A stretch of DNA of 33,345 nt from Tannerella sp. (GCA_031265585.1 JAISCL010000339.1:1-33345); one strand, 5' to 3'; shown: positions 17,113 through 27,128, numbered from the stretch's first letter. A program made the numbers and translations. Notes: generated from the letters alone by a model not told the origin.

Positions 17113-20079
17113 TCATGGAATCTTGTGTACCGGCTTCAGGACAACGCCTACGCTTTTCTTCCCGTCCATTTTGATCAGGACGGGTTCATCGAAGCGGACA
17201 AGCCGTAAGTATTTTGTTTCTTCGGCTACAGGTTGCCTGTTCAGGTAGCCTTCATCGAATAAATCGCCGTTATTCGGGTTTACCGTAAAATATCCGGCGC
17301 CGGAGGATGTCAGGTTCTGGAAAAAATGGGTTCCCTGGCTTGGATCCGTGTGGTAATTGGCCAAACTGTATTCCGCTATCACACGGGCATTGCTTATATG
17401 CGGCCATTTCACCGGAATGCCGAGCCACAGGTCGCTGCTTCCCCAGCGGCCCGGCCCTGCCAGTACATACCCTTCGTCCTTTCCCGTGAATTGCCGGTTA
17501 ATCCGTTCGATATCGTAAGCGATCAGTTGATTGTTAGACGAATTGAACGCCTCTGTTTTTACATACAGCACGTGATATACATTATTGATGATCCCGTGGC
17601 CGAGTACGCTTTTTGAATACAGTATCGTATCTTTCCGGTCGATTATTTCGAGGTTTTCGTCAATCCGTTCCTTTTGATCGACAATCGGTCTGATCTGAAG
17701 CATGTAAAAAGAGCCTTTGTCGCGGCAGTCGGGCTTGATGTCGACGGCAAATTCAATTTCTATCGGCCGCCCCATTTCCTTTTGTCCTATCTCCAGCAAT
17801 TCATTGAGTGTTTCACTTAGCGGAAGCATGTCATATTGCAGGATATTTGCAAACGACAGGATTTTTCTTCCGCCGGGATAATATCCGTCCCGTATGACCT
17901 GGTCCTGCGGATCGAAAGTAGACGCAATATATTTCAGGATTCCGTCCTGATCGGCGTCTTTGACGGATAGCCGGATCAGGTTGAAAGCGTCGTTTGCCGC
18001 CAGGTGCAGGGGCGCGTCTTTCATATCCAGCGCCAGGAAGTGCGTCTGCGTTTCGCGCAATGCAAAATCCATCGTACTCATCTGCAGGATATTGTGTGGA
18101 TGACGTGGAGAGAATCTCAGGGTGACACCTCCGTCAACCACATACTTCCCCAGGCCGAGCGCGATATTTGCAATCCCGTCTTCCGCCGTTTCATTTCCGA
18201 TCGGGTAGAAATTCAGTGATTTGGCGACCCCGCTGATCGTAGGATACAGGTGGTTTCCGTATTGCCGGCCGATCACTTCCTGAAGGACAATGGCCATCTT
18301 TTCATTTTCTATCAGGTTGCTCGTCGCCATCATATAGGCTTTGCTGTCTTTGTAGAATACGGAAGCATAAACCCCTTTGATGGCATCGCTTACGGATTGC
18401 AGCATCTCGTATTTGTCGGACATATTCGGCACCATATAGGTCGAATAGACGCCGGCAAAAGGCTGGTAGTGCGCATCTTCCAGCAGGCTTGACGACCGGA
18501 CGGCGACCGGACGCCTGATAACCTCAAAAAAAGCCATCAGGTCGTCGATCAGGCGGGTCGGCAGACCGGCGCGCAGAAAATAGTGCAGGATTTCATCATC
18601 TTCAATATCGCCCAGGGCAATCGAATATAAGTTGTTTGTCTCCATAAATTCATCGAAGATGTCGGTACACAAAACGACTGTTTTGGGAATATTGACGGGA
18701 AAATTATCTTTTTCCAGACAGGGATAGCGTTTGATCATGGCGCCGATGAAGGCCAGTCCGCGACCTTTGCCTCCGAGCGAACCCTCTCCTATGCGGGCAA
18801 AGTTGCTGTATTCGTCAAACCGGTCTTTTTGGTAGATGGCCACTACGCCGAAATTTTTCATTTTACGGTATTGCACGATGATGTCAAAGATAAATTGCCG
18901 GGCCTCGTCCATGTCTTTGTATTCACTTACATCCACACGTTTGAGCAGTTCCGCGGGCGGGAACATGGCCCGTGAATAGAAAAAGCGGGAGAAATGATTG
19001 CGTGAAAGATGGTATCTTAGCGAGTCGTCCGGGATCCTCATCATTTTGTGCTGGAGATCCTGCAGATCTTTTATGTGCATGATTTCCTCTTTGGTTTCAG
19101 GGTTCAGGATCACAAAATCACCGAATCCGAAACGTTGCATGATCTTCTTTTTCAGTTCGCGCGCGTAAGTCTTTGACTGTTTATAGATGAACGATGCGCC
19201 CAGCTCCTTTGCATACGTTTGGTTTTCCGGATCGGACGATTCGAGGATGATCGGGATGGGGCCTCCTTCTCTGCGTACATAACGGCAGAATTTATACCCG
19301 GCAGCCGGATCCTTTTCGCCTTCATGCATGAAACTGATATCGGATATGATGCCAAGGATGTTGTCTTTGTAATCATTAAAGACACGGATCGCTTCTTCAT
19401 ACGTCCGCGCCAGTTTTATTTTCGGACGGCCCCGCATACGCAGCGTTTTCTGGTGTTCGTTCAGCGCTTCTTTTGCAAATTCCCGGCTCTGTTCCAGTAC
19501 AAACCGGTATAGATGAGGCAGCGTGGAAGAATAAAACCGGACGGAATCCTCTATCAGCAGGATGATTTGTACGCCTACGCTTTCCGTGTCGTCCGGCGCG
19601 TTCATCTTATCTTCTATCAGTTTGATGATAGCCAGTAACAGTTCCGAGTTTCCCAACCAGCTGAAAACATAATCGATGGCGCTGAGGTCTTCGTTTGCAA
19701 TGCTTTTGGATACTTCCCTTGAAAAGGGCGTCAGCACAACGATCGGGATCTCCGGGTAGCGCCGCTTGATTTCCTTGGCCGTTCCGAAAATGTCGCGGTC
19801 CACCATGTTCGGCATAAAGATGATCAGGTCAAATCCCAGGTTATTCAGTTCGTTTAATGCTTCTTCTTCTGTTGTTGCCTGGGTAAACCGGGGCGGGTAA
19901 CGCAGGCTTAACGAGGTATATTCGTTAAAAATCTGTTCGTCTACGCGCCCGTCGTCTTCCAGCATAAAGGCGTCATATTTTGTCGCTATCAGCAATACAT
20001 TATAAATACGCTTTTGCATGAGGTTTGCAAAAGAGGTATCTTTGAAAGCGACATTCCGGAATTCCTGTATTCCACTCAT
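17113..20079 (-). CDS. PEP/pyruvate-binding (PPDK N-terminal) protein with two N-terminal receiver-like domains
   Basis: GGKGRGLAFI and RPVAVRSSSLLEDAHYQPFAGVYSTY ATP-binding motifs; N-terminal receiver-like segments LIIFMPNM (no Asp) and LLIEDS...GIISDISF...ILESS...YKQS; no GGxTSHAA-type phosphohistidine motif seen. Confidence 0.85.
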   Translation of the reverse strand: MSGIQEFRNVAFKDTSFANLMQKRIYNVLLIATKYDAFMLEDDGRVDEQIFNEYTSLSLRYPPRFTQATTEEEALNELNNLGFDLIIFMPNMVDRDIFGTAKEIKRRYPEIPIVVLTPFSREVSKSIANEDLSAIDYVFSWLGNSELLLAIIKLIEDKMNAPDDTESVGVQIILLIEDSVRFYSSTLPHLYRFVLEQSREFAKEALNEHQKTLRMRGRPKIKLARTYEEAIRVFNDYKDNILGIISDISFMHEGEKDPAAGYKFCRYVRREGGPIPIILESSDPENQTYAKELGASFIYKQSKTYARELKKKIMQRFGFGDFVILNPETKEEIMHIKDLQDLQHKMMRIPDDSLRYHLSRNHFSRFFYSRAMFPPAELLKRVDVSEYKDMDEARQFIFDIIVQYRKMKNFGVVAIYQKDRFDEYSNFARIGEGSLGGKGRGLAFIGAMIKRYPCLEKDNFPVNIPKTVVLCTDIFDEFMETNNLYSIALGDIEDDEILHYFLRAGLPTRLIDDLMAFFEVIRRPVAVRSSSLLEDAHYQPFAGVYSTYMVPNMSDKYEMLQSVSDAIKGVYASVFYKDSKAYMMATSNLIENEKMAIVLQEVIGRQYGNHLYPTISGVAKSLNFYPIGNETAEDGIANIALGLGKYVVDGGVTLRFSPRHPHNILQMSTMDFALRETQTHFLALDMKDAPLHLAANDAFNLIRLSVKDADQDGILKYIASTFDPQDQVIRDGYYPGGRKILSFANILQYDMLPLSETLNELLEIGQKEMGRPIEIEFAVDIKPDCRDKGSFYMLQIRPIVDQKERIDENLEIIDRKDTILYSKSVLGHGIINNVYHVLYVKTEAFNSSNNQLIAYDIERINRQFTGKDEGYVLAGPGRWGSSDLWLGIPVKWPHISNARVIAEYSLANYHTDPSQGTHFFQNLTSSGAGYFTVNPNNGDLFDEGYLNRQPVAEETKYLRLVRFDEPVLIKMDGKKSVGVVLKPVHKIP

Positions 20080-20106
20080 TCTGTATAAGATTCCTGTATT
20101 TTTGTT

Positions 20107-20135
20107 GCAAATATATTAAAAATTCATATATTTGC
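20107..20135. promoter_or_regulatory. Symmetric divergent promoter dyad
   Basis: GCAAATATAT-taaaaattc-ATATATTTGC is a perfect 10-bp inverted repeat containing TATATTTG on both strands (20108-20115 minus, 20127-20134 plus). Confidence 0.65.
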
Positions 20136-20265
20136 AATCCTTTTTGTCTATAAAACGGATTTATTGTAAGGGAGAGGGCGTATAAGGATGGTTCTGTAAA
20201 TGACAGGTTCGTTTTTCATAGATAGGTTTTTTTCCGTGATGTGATTGGAGGTAGTTTTTGCTTGG

Positions 20266-21177
20266 ATGGAAAAAATTTTTAAGATAAGGAAATTAGGAGT
20301 ATGCCGGACAGGTCAATTGGATGCCGGGACTGCTTTTACGTATTATGAGTTGAAAGCAGGACTGGAAATCCGGAACAGTGATTTGCCGTTGAATTTTATC
20401 TTATTTGTCCTTAAGGGGGGGATGGATGTCAGTTGCAACGAATTTGAAAACCGCCTGCTTCAGTCCGGTGAAATGATTTTCCTGTTACGTTCGTCTGCTG
20501 TTTATATGCGAACGCTAAAAAAAACAAAGCTCTATGTCATGCACTTTGATACGCTCCTTTCTTCCTGCGACCGGCAACTCTTCAAGGCCTACCTGCCGGA
20601 TACGGAGAAAGCGGTATATGATTTCAGTCCTGTACCTGTTCCGCTTCCTGTACAGGCGTTTTTGGAACAGATGCTGTATTTCCAGGAGCAAAAGGTTGAC
20701 TGTGTGCATTTCAATAACCTCAAACATCGTGAGTTCTTTCTTTTGTTACGCCGGTTTTGTCCGCGTGCGGATATCGTTGCGTTCCTTTCCCCGTTGATCA
20801 GCAATTCCATGAATTTCCGGAATAAAGTTCTACAGAAGTATTCCAGGCTTGAAAGCGGGCGGGTGACCGAGTTTGCCGATCTGGTAGGGATGGGACGGAA
20901 AAATTTTGACAAACGGTTCCGTGAGGAGTTCGGAACTTCTCCCGCCAAATGGATACAGCAGGAAACAGCCAAGCGGTTGCGGCTGTATCTTGCAGAGCCG
21001 GATGTGACAATTTCCGATGCAATGGATAAGTTTCATTTTAATTCTCCCAGTCACTTTAACCGTTTTTGTCGCCGATATTTTGACAAGTCTCCCGGTGCGA
21101 TGATCAAAGATGCGCAGGATTTGAAGGCTATGAAATCTAAAAAAACAAAAGCAGCCCGACCAACATTTCGTACCTGA
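20266..21177 (+). CDS. AraC-family transcriptional regulator
   Basis: C-terminal double HTH VTEFADLVGMGRKNFDKRFREEFGTSPAKWI...TISDAMDKFHFNSPSHFNRFCRRYFDKSPGAM; start choice between 20245 and 20266 uncertain. Confidence 0.9.
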   Translation: MEKIFKIRKLGVCRTGQLDAGTAFTYYELKAGLEIRNSDLPLNFILFVLKGGMDVSCNEFENRLLQSGEMIFLLRSSAVYMRTLKKTKLYVMHFDTLLSSCDRQLFKAYLPDTEKAVYDFSPVPVPLPVQAFLEQMLYFQEQKVDCVHFNNLKHREFFLLLRRFCPRADIVAFLSPLISNSMNFRNKVLQKYSRLESGRVTEFADLVGMGRKNFDKRFREEFGTSPAKWIQQETAKRLRLYLAEPDVTISDAMDKFHFNSPSHFNRFCRRYFDKSPGAMIKDAQDLKAMKSKKTKAARPTFRT

Positions 21178-21340
21178 CGGCACGAAAAAAACAATCATCC
21201 GATTTTTCTACCGACATCTTATGCCTGACGGCACAAAAATAGTCCCGTTAGGGATACCTATCGGTAGAATAATGGCATGCCGATAGCATAAATCCCGTCT
21301 GGGATGCCATGTCGGCAGAAAATTTTTATGGAATGAGTTT
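21165..21340. repeat. Composite palindromic repeat cluster
   Basis: Two cctgacggcac copies; ttctaccga...tcggtagaa inverted repeat; tcccgttagggat and atcccgtctgggat small dyads; further ccgatag/gtcggcagaa variants. Confidence 0.7.
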
Positions 21341-21383
21341 CGATTGTTTTTACTCTTTATATTAATGTTCGCGCGTACACAAT

Positions 21384-21411
21384 GTAGAGACGCGATGCAT
21401 CGCGTCTCTAC
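21384..21411. repeat. Dispersed palindrome GTAGAGACGCGATGCATCGCGTCTCTAC
   Basis: Perfect 28-bp palindrome; same core at 700-723 and 32088-32111, half copy at 31290-31307. Confidence 0.95.
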
Positions 21412-21995
21412 CTGAAACGCAAACCGTCCTGTCCTACCTTTCAGGCAATATTATCTGTGTTTTCGCTTCCGCAGGTTGGAACCTGCGGACCGGAAGACCG
21501 GAGCGAGAATTGCACGGAATATTTTTGCTAAAAAATAGTTTGATTCCTAAATATTTATTATTTTTGCGATTGGATAATGTCGATGAAATCGTAAAGTTTT
21601 CAACAATGGCTCGATGAAAGCGTTCATCGTATGTAAAAAAGATGAAAATTTTTCTTAATCATGGAAAAGGCGTAAAAGCAATCACGGAAAAGCGGTGAAA
21701 TCGCTTGTTCAACGTGCCGGAAGGTGTGATTTTGTGATTATTTCGCTTAATTTTTTTCAAAATAGCAAAAATGTAAATATATTTATCCAAAAGGGTAATG
21801 TTTTTCGATAAAACACTTGCATTTTTGTATCGGATAAATCGGCGGATTGATTAACAATGTTACGGTTATTTCTGATGAAATCGTTTTTTGATGCTTCTGG
21901 TACTTTATAGCGCCTTTTTTGTACAAAAAAACTTGGATTTTGTCCTGTGGCATAAAATTTTTATACATTATGTTGTGTTTTTTAAAATTATAGTG

Positions 21996-22003
21996 TATAT
22001 TTG
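21996..22003 (+). promoter_or_regulatory. -7 box TATATTTG, candidate fimbrial operon promoter
   Basis: gtgtatatttgcac with upstream ttgtg; about 235 bp upstream of the 22238 ATG. Confidence 0.5.
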
Positions 22004-22237
22004 CACGGTGAAGATGAACCGGGATTTCTCTAAAATACGGAAAAATGATGTTTAGAGGCGGTTGATAACTAAACAGCGACGGTATAGATGTTTAAAAGTG
22101 ATGTTGAAAAATAATAATAAATGGGGTGAACGAATCCCCGCAATTAAATTATGTAATGATGATAAGTGAGACTTTGGTTTTACAAGGGGGATTGCTACCT
22201 CTGACCGAAGCCTTTTCTTGTCATAAAAAAGGAGAAT

Positions 22238-23065
22238 ATGAAAAGAATAGCATTATTGGTGTTTCTGGCATTATGGATAACGGGATCGAAGCTATCGGCA
22301 CAGGATATGGCGTTAAAGACGAACCTCCTGTACGATGCGACGACGACCCTGAACCTTGGATACGAGGTTGCCTTGAATCACAGGACAACGTTAGATATCG
22401 GGATCAACTATAACCCGTGGACATTGGGACATAAATGGGTGGGTTTAATGGATAAGCAGCAACCGGTGACGGGTTCCGCATCAGAGCGGGAATCAAGATT
22501 GAAACACTTCATGATCCAGCCGGAAGTACGTTGGTGGTTATGTGAAAAATTTAACGGCCATTTTTTCGGCGTTCATTTACATGGTGGTGTATTTGATGTG
22601 GGAGCGATGAAGATGCCTTTCGGATGGGGACGATATAAGGATGCGTCGGGAAATTATTTAGGGTCATACCCTAAACCGATGAGTCCGGTAGAATATCCGG
22701 TAATAGATGCTCAAAATCCGATCAACGGGATCGGATATGAAATTTCGGATAAGCCGTACCCGGGTTTGGGAAGCGTCAGTGGTACGGAGTTGGAACCGAA
22801 TGATGTTTATTGGGGTAATGCCGATCGCGATGGGATATATACAAATAATTTTGAAGGATGGTTTGTCGGGGTAGGAGTTTCGTACGGGTACCATTGGATT
22901 TTAAGCCGCAGGTTGAGTATGGAATTTTCGTTAGGTCTCGGTTATGCCTATCTGGATTACGATAAGAGCCGTTGTACGGATTGCAAGAAAAAGATCGGTG
23001 AGGAGTCTGCGCACTATTTTGGCCCTACGCGTGTAGGAATATCATTAGTGTATATGATTAAATGA
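22238..23065 (+). CDS. DUF3575-like outer membrane protein of the fimbrial locus
   Basis: Signal peptide; ALKTNLLYDATTTLNLGYEVAL...NPWTLG and C-terminal GPTRVGISLVYMIK, typical of DUF3575 proteins. Confidence 0.85.
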   Translation: MKRIALLVFLALWITGSKLSAQDMALKTNLLYDATTTLNLGYEVALNHRTTLDIGINYNPWTLGHKWVGLMDKQQPVTGSASERESRLKHFMIQPEVRWWLCEKFNGHFFGVHLHGGVFDVGAMKMPFGWGRYKDASGNYLGSYPKPMSPVEYPVIDAQNPINGIGYEISDKPYPGLGSVSGTELEPNDVYWGNADRDGIYTNNFEGWFVGVGVSYGYHWILSRRLSMEFSLGLGYAYLDYDKSRCTDCKKKIGEESAHYFGPTRVGISLVYMIK

Positions 23066-23113
23066 TCGTAATCGTGAAATAAATGAGTTGAGGATTTTTA
23101 AATTAAGCAGCGT

Positions 23114-24760
23114 ATGGATAAGATAAGGTACATAATAGCTTTGATATTTAGTTTTTCCCTTTGTTTTGCGGTTGATGCACAGCGTCAACGGGTCGATGCC
23201 GGGAATAACCGTAACCGGACGGCCGTGCAGGCTTCTCCGTCTCAAGGGAAGCAGTCCGGGCAGGATAGCCAGCGGACGGTCTCCCCGCGTAACCGGGTGG
23301 AGTATCATCGTAATTCGATGAAACAGGTAGGTGATTCCCTTGTTATTGATATGGATATTGACATGTCCAAAATGGATCTTAAAGCAAACCATGCGCAGAT
23401 CATAACGCCTGTCATTGGCTCCTCGACGGAAGAAATCGAATTGCCCCGGGTAATGATACAGGGCACTGCAAAAAATAAGGCTTTTATGAGGGAACTGGAA
23501 TTGAACGATCAGGCTTATGAAGAGTTTGAAAACAATTTTCCTTATGCCATCGTAAAGCCGAAAGGTAAACTTCAATACCGCATGTCTGTTCCTTTTGAAC
23601 CCTGGATGTCCGATGCATTCCTTGACGTAGAGGAAGATTTGTGCGGATGCGGCGATCAGTCGAAGATAGCGCGTTCCCGTGTGTTTGAAAGTTTAACAAA
23701 GGATATCATTGCCGATCCGGTCTATCAGGTGCGTCCGAAGCTGGCTTATATTCAGCCGGCGGTAGAACCGCTCAAGAAGCGTATAGAGATCGGGAACGCT
23801 TATCTTGATTTCCCCAGGGGGAAGAATGACATTCTGCCGAACTTCGGGAATAATGCTACTGAGCTGGCTAAAATTGATAAAATGATCCGGACCATTGCTA
23901 CGAATGAAGACATCACGGTGCAGGGTGTTCAGATGGTAGGATATGCCTCCCCGGAAAGTTCCGTGAAATTTAACACCGAGCTTTCGCGCGCCCGTTCCGA
24001 ATCCATGATGCGGTATTTCATGAATAACAGTACGATCCCGGCCAGCCTGTTTGAAACGCGCACCGGCGGGGAAGACTGGGACGGACTGCGCCGGTTGCTG
24101 GAAGACTATCCGCTGTCGAATAAGGCTGAGATTTTCCGCCTGATGAATACGATTTCCGATCTGGACGCACGGGAAAAAGCGATCAGTAAGGTGGGAGACG
24201 GAAGGCCCTATAAGATAATGTACGAGGAACTGTATCCGAAGCTGCGCCGCGTAGTCTGTGAAGTCAATTATACGGTGAAGGATTTTTCACTGGAGGAAGC
24301 AAAGGAAAACCTGTCGATTGCACCTCAGCTGCTGAGCTTGAATGAGATGTATATTGTAGCCAACACGTATGAGCCGGGGTCTCCGGAGTTCCTGAAGGTA
24401 TTTGAGGTAGCGCGCGAAGAATTTCCGGACGATCCGGTGGCCAACCTGAACGGTGCGGCGGCGGCGCTGGCCAAGAATAACCTGCGTGAAGCCGAGCGTT
24501 ACCTGAAGTTGGCCGATCCGTCCACACCGGAATATGCGAATAACATGGGAGTCTTCCTGATGCTGAAGGGCAATTACCGGGAGGCGGAAAAATACCTGAA
24601 GCGCGCCGAGCAGGAAGGGATAGCGGATGCATCGATTAACTCAAGAGAATTGAAAAAGAAATTAGCTAATATAAATAATCGCCGTGAGGCCGGAGTTGAT
24701 GAGAACAGGGATGATGACAAATCCCCGCAGAGTTCTTCCCAACGGCGCAAAACCCGGTAA
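23114..24760 (+). CDS. DUF3868-like protein of the fimbrial locus (OmpA-like and TPR-like regions)
   Basis: Signal peptide; VQMVGYASPESSVKFNTELSRARSESMMRYF resembles OmpA-like segments; TPR-like C-terminal region. Confidence 0.8.
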   Translation: MDKIRYIIALIFSFSLCFAVDAQRQRVDAGNNRNRTAVQASPSQGKQSGQDSQRTVSPRNRVEYHRNSMKQVGDSLVIDMDIDMSKMDLKANHAQIITPVIGSSTEEIELPRVMIQGTAKNKAFMRELELNDQAYEEFENNFPYAIVKPKGKLQYRMSVPFEPWMSDAFLDVEEDLCGCGDQSKIARSRVFESLTKDIIADPVYQVRPKLAYIQPAVEPLKKRIEIGNAYLDFPRGKNDILPNFGNNATELAKIDKMIRTIATNEDITVQGVQMVGYASPESSVKFNTELSRARSESMMRYFMNNSTIPASLFETRTGGEDWDGLRRLLEDYPLSNKAEIFRLMNTISDLDAREKAISKVGDGRPYKIMYEELYPKLRRVVCEVNYTVKDFSLEEAKENLSIAPQLLSLNEMYIVANTYEPGSPEFLKVFEVAREEFPDDPVANLNGAAAALAKNNLREAERYLKLADPSTPEYANNMGVFLMLKGNYREAEKYLKRAEQEGIADASINSRELKKKLANINNRREAGVDENRDDDKSPQSSSQRRKTR

Positions 24761-24972
24761 TGAATTATGAATAACGATTTGGCATTTGAAAAAACAGGTG
24801 TAAAAACAGATGAGAAGATGAATATAATATTAACAAACAAAATGAGTATGCTTATGAGATAAAAAAGGAACATGAATAACAAGTATTATTAATTAAAATG
24901 TAAAATTAAAGAAAAGAATAAACAAAATTATCAATTAAATTATTTTATTACTAACTAAAAAATTAAAAAACT

Positions 24973-26958
24973 ATGAAGTTTAAATCTTTATTTTTGACGA
25001 TGTTGGGTGCAGCTGCGATAGTCAGTTGTAACAACGATGCGATTGACGGTGGCGGCAATGGCAATGGCAACGGGGAAGTCATAGAAGGGCTTCCTATCTA
25101 TGCGACGATGACTTTTAAATTAGGAAAAGCCGGGACTTATGCTGGAGCTTCGGATGTTGCTTCTTCACCTCATGAGTCTACGTTGAAAGATGCTGCAGTG
25201 TATATTTATAAAAGCGATGCATCGGGTGCAACACCTCAATGTGCAGTGTTTATTACTTCTCTTGGTCAGACAGGACAGAATGGTGACGGCAACACGGTTA
25301 CCTTGAGAACGACAAGTGGCAGCAAGAAAATTTTTGTTGCAGCTAATGTTAAACAAAATCCTGCCACTACAGATATGGTATCACTTACAGGTCTTGGTGT
25401 TGTATCGGCGGATTGGACTACTTTAGTAGCAGATTTGAATAAAACATTGTATTCAACTCCATCGGCTTTTACAGTTACTGCTCCCGGATCACCCGTGTAC
25501 ACAGACCCGGCAGACGGTTTGATTAAGAACCTCGCAATGAGTGATCTTTATGGCACAGGTGCAGGTACCTATACGACAGGATCTCCTACTCCTGGACCTA
25601 ATGCTGCATTTATGACAAACTGGGATGGTCCTGATGATGTAGGTACTGGTACTGGTACTGCGACGCCTCACGTAGGCACTGCAAGCATTACTCTTGTACC
25701 CGATATTGACTCTATATCTTCCAGACCAACAGGGCCTGTTGATAACAATAAGAACCAGTTTGACATTAATGTACAGCGTGCTTATGCAAAGGTTTCTTTG
25801 AAATTCGGTTTTACAGCGACTGGTGCAACTGCTCCTAATTTTCTTAGTAGTGTTCTTACCAATAAATGGTACATTGCTGCTGCAGGTTCTCAAAATGAAG
25901 GCCGGTTCTTTCCATGGGGACAAAACACCGATGCACGCTGGTCACTTGGAAATATTCCTACGGCAGAACTTCCGTTCCAGCAGTATGTGAACGGGGTCGC
26001 TCAGGATATGTTCTATACGGAAACAACGGATTCTATACAACCGGCTCAATTGACTAACTGGTTCCTGCACTATGACAATACACGTGTATTCCCATTCAGT
26101 AGTACTATTACTACCTATCCTAACAAGAATCAAATTAACGTGCAAAATACCAGGGATACAATGTTAAAGGCTACTAATTATCAAATTTTTACAGCGGATA
26201 ATTCAGTAAATCAAGCAGACTATCAGTATGCATATACTACAGAAAACGCCCGTTTGGATCCTGTGAAGCAGGACCATGCAACTTATGTTATCTTTGGTGG
26301 TTTTTATCAACCGAAGAGTGTATTGACAAATATTATCCGTTCAAACGTTGCTACGAATAACCCGATTCTTGGTTTTAATGGTGCTGTACTGACAGGTAAT
26401 GAAGGTGCAGGTGTAAGCGTACCGGGTACGCCTTATAGCTGGCAACCCACCAGCGCCACCGATACATTGTATTATATTGCTGATGATAAGATCTTTATCA
26501 GCGGAAAAGACAATTTGATGGCTTATTATGCCTGGGCTTCTACCCAACAGGTAAATAGAACTGCCGGAGATGCGTGGGCAGCGCTCAATCCGAATCAACC
26601 TATTACGGCTGCTGCTGTTTATGGTACCGATGGATTGGCATTCGGAGCAGATGTTGCAAATGCTATCAATCTTGAGATTGACGCAAAAGTATTATATGCA
26701 TACGTTCAAGGCCAATGCTTTTATCGTATCTTTATCCAGAATGATGCTTCTGCAACCTCAGCAGATAGAGTTTCAGTATTGCGTAACCACATCTATGATA
26801 TAAATATTACTTCTATCAAAGGTCCCGGTATTGCAGATCCTAACAGGATTCTTGTTCCGGGTACGTCGGTACTTGAGCAGGATACTTATGTATCAGCTAC
26901 AATCAATGTACTGAACTGGCATAAAGTTGATCAGGATAAAGACGTTGATAACGAGTAA
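24973..26958 (+). CDS. Mfa1-like major fimbrial subunit (lipoprotein precursor)
   Basis: Lipobox-like AIVSC; DAAVYIYKS, KKIFVAANVK, VNVQRAYAKVSLKF-like (INVQRAYAKVSLKF), RNHIYDINITSIKGPG and ATINVLNWHKV motifs. Confidence 0.88.
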   Translation: MKFKSLFLTMLGAAAIVSCNNDAIDGGGNGNGNGEVIEGLPIYATMTFKLGKAGTYAGASDVASSPHESTLKDAAVYIYKSDASGATPQCAVFITSLGQTGQNGDGNTVTLRTTSGSKKIFVAANVKQNPATTDMVSLTGLGVVSADWTTLVADLNKTLYSTPSAFTVTAPGSPVYTDPADGLIKNLAMSDLYGTGAGTYTTGSPTPGPNAAFMTNWDGPDDVGTGTGTATPHVGTASITLVPDIDSISSRPTGPVDNNKNQFDINVQRAYAKVSLKFGFTATGATAPNFLSSVLTNKWYIAAAGSQNEGRFFPWGQNTDARWSLGNIPTAELPFQQYVNGVAQDMFYTETTDSIQPAQLTNWFLHYDNTRVFPFSSTITTYPNKNQINVQNTRDTMLKATNYQIFTADNSVNQADYQYAYTTENARLDPVKQDHATYVIFGGFYQPKSVLTNIIRSNVATNNPILGFNGAVLTGNEGAGVSVPGTPYSWQPTSATDTLYYIADDKIFISGKDNLMAYYAWASTQQVNRTAGDAWAALNPNQPITAAAVYGTDGLAFGADVANAINLEIDAKVLYAYVQGQCFYRIFIQNDASATSADRVSVLRNHIYDINITSIKGPGIADPNRILVPGTSVLEQDTYVSATINVLNWHKVDQDKDVDNE

Positions 26959-26998
26959 GCTGAAATTTCAGATGAAAATGTAAAAGTTGAACGATCAT

Positions 26999-27047
26999 GA
27001 AAACCGGGCACAGCGCAGGGGCTGTGTCTGTGTCCGGTTTCTTTTTC
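26999..27047 (+). terminator. Intrinsic terminator or attenuator between major subunit and anchor genes
   Basis: aaaccgggcacag ... ctgtgtccggttt followed by ctttttc. Confidence 0.85.
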
Positions 27048-27128
27048 TCCAAAAAATAAGAAAAGAAAATCAATGACGAAATGAGTTTTCGGTCATGTAA
27101 TGAACAAATAAAATAATTAAAAAAACAA

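Noticed and set aside
22126-22413. 95-aa ORF overlapping the DUF3575-like gene start
   Set aside because: Out of frame with the clearly supported signal-peptide protein at 22238; no recognisable motif and a GTG start.
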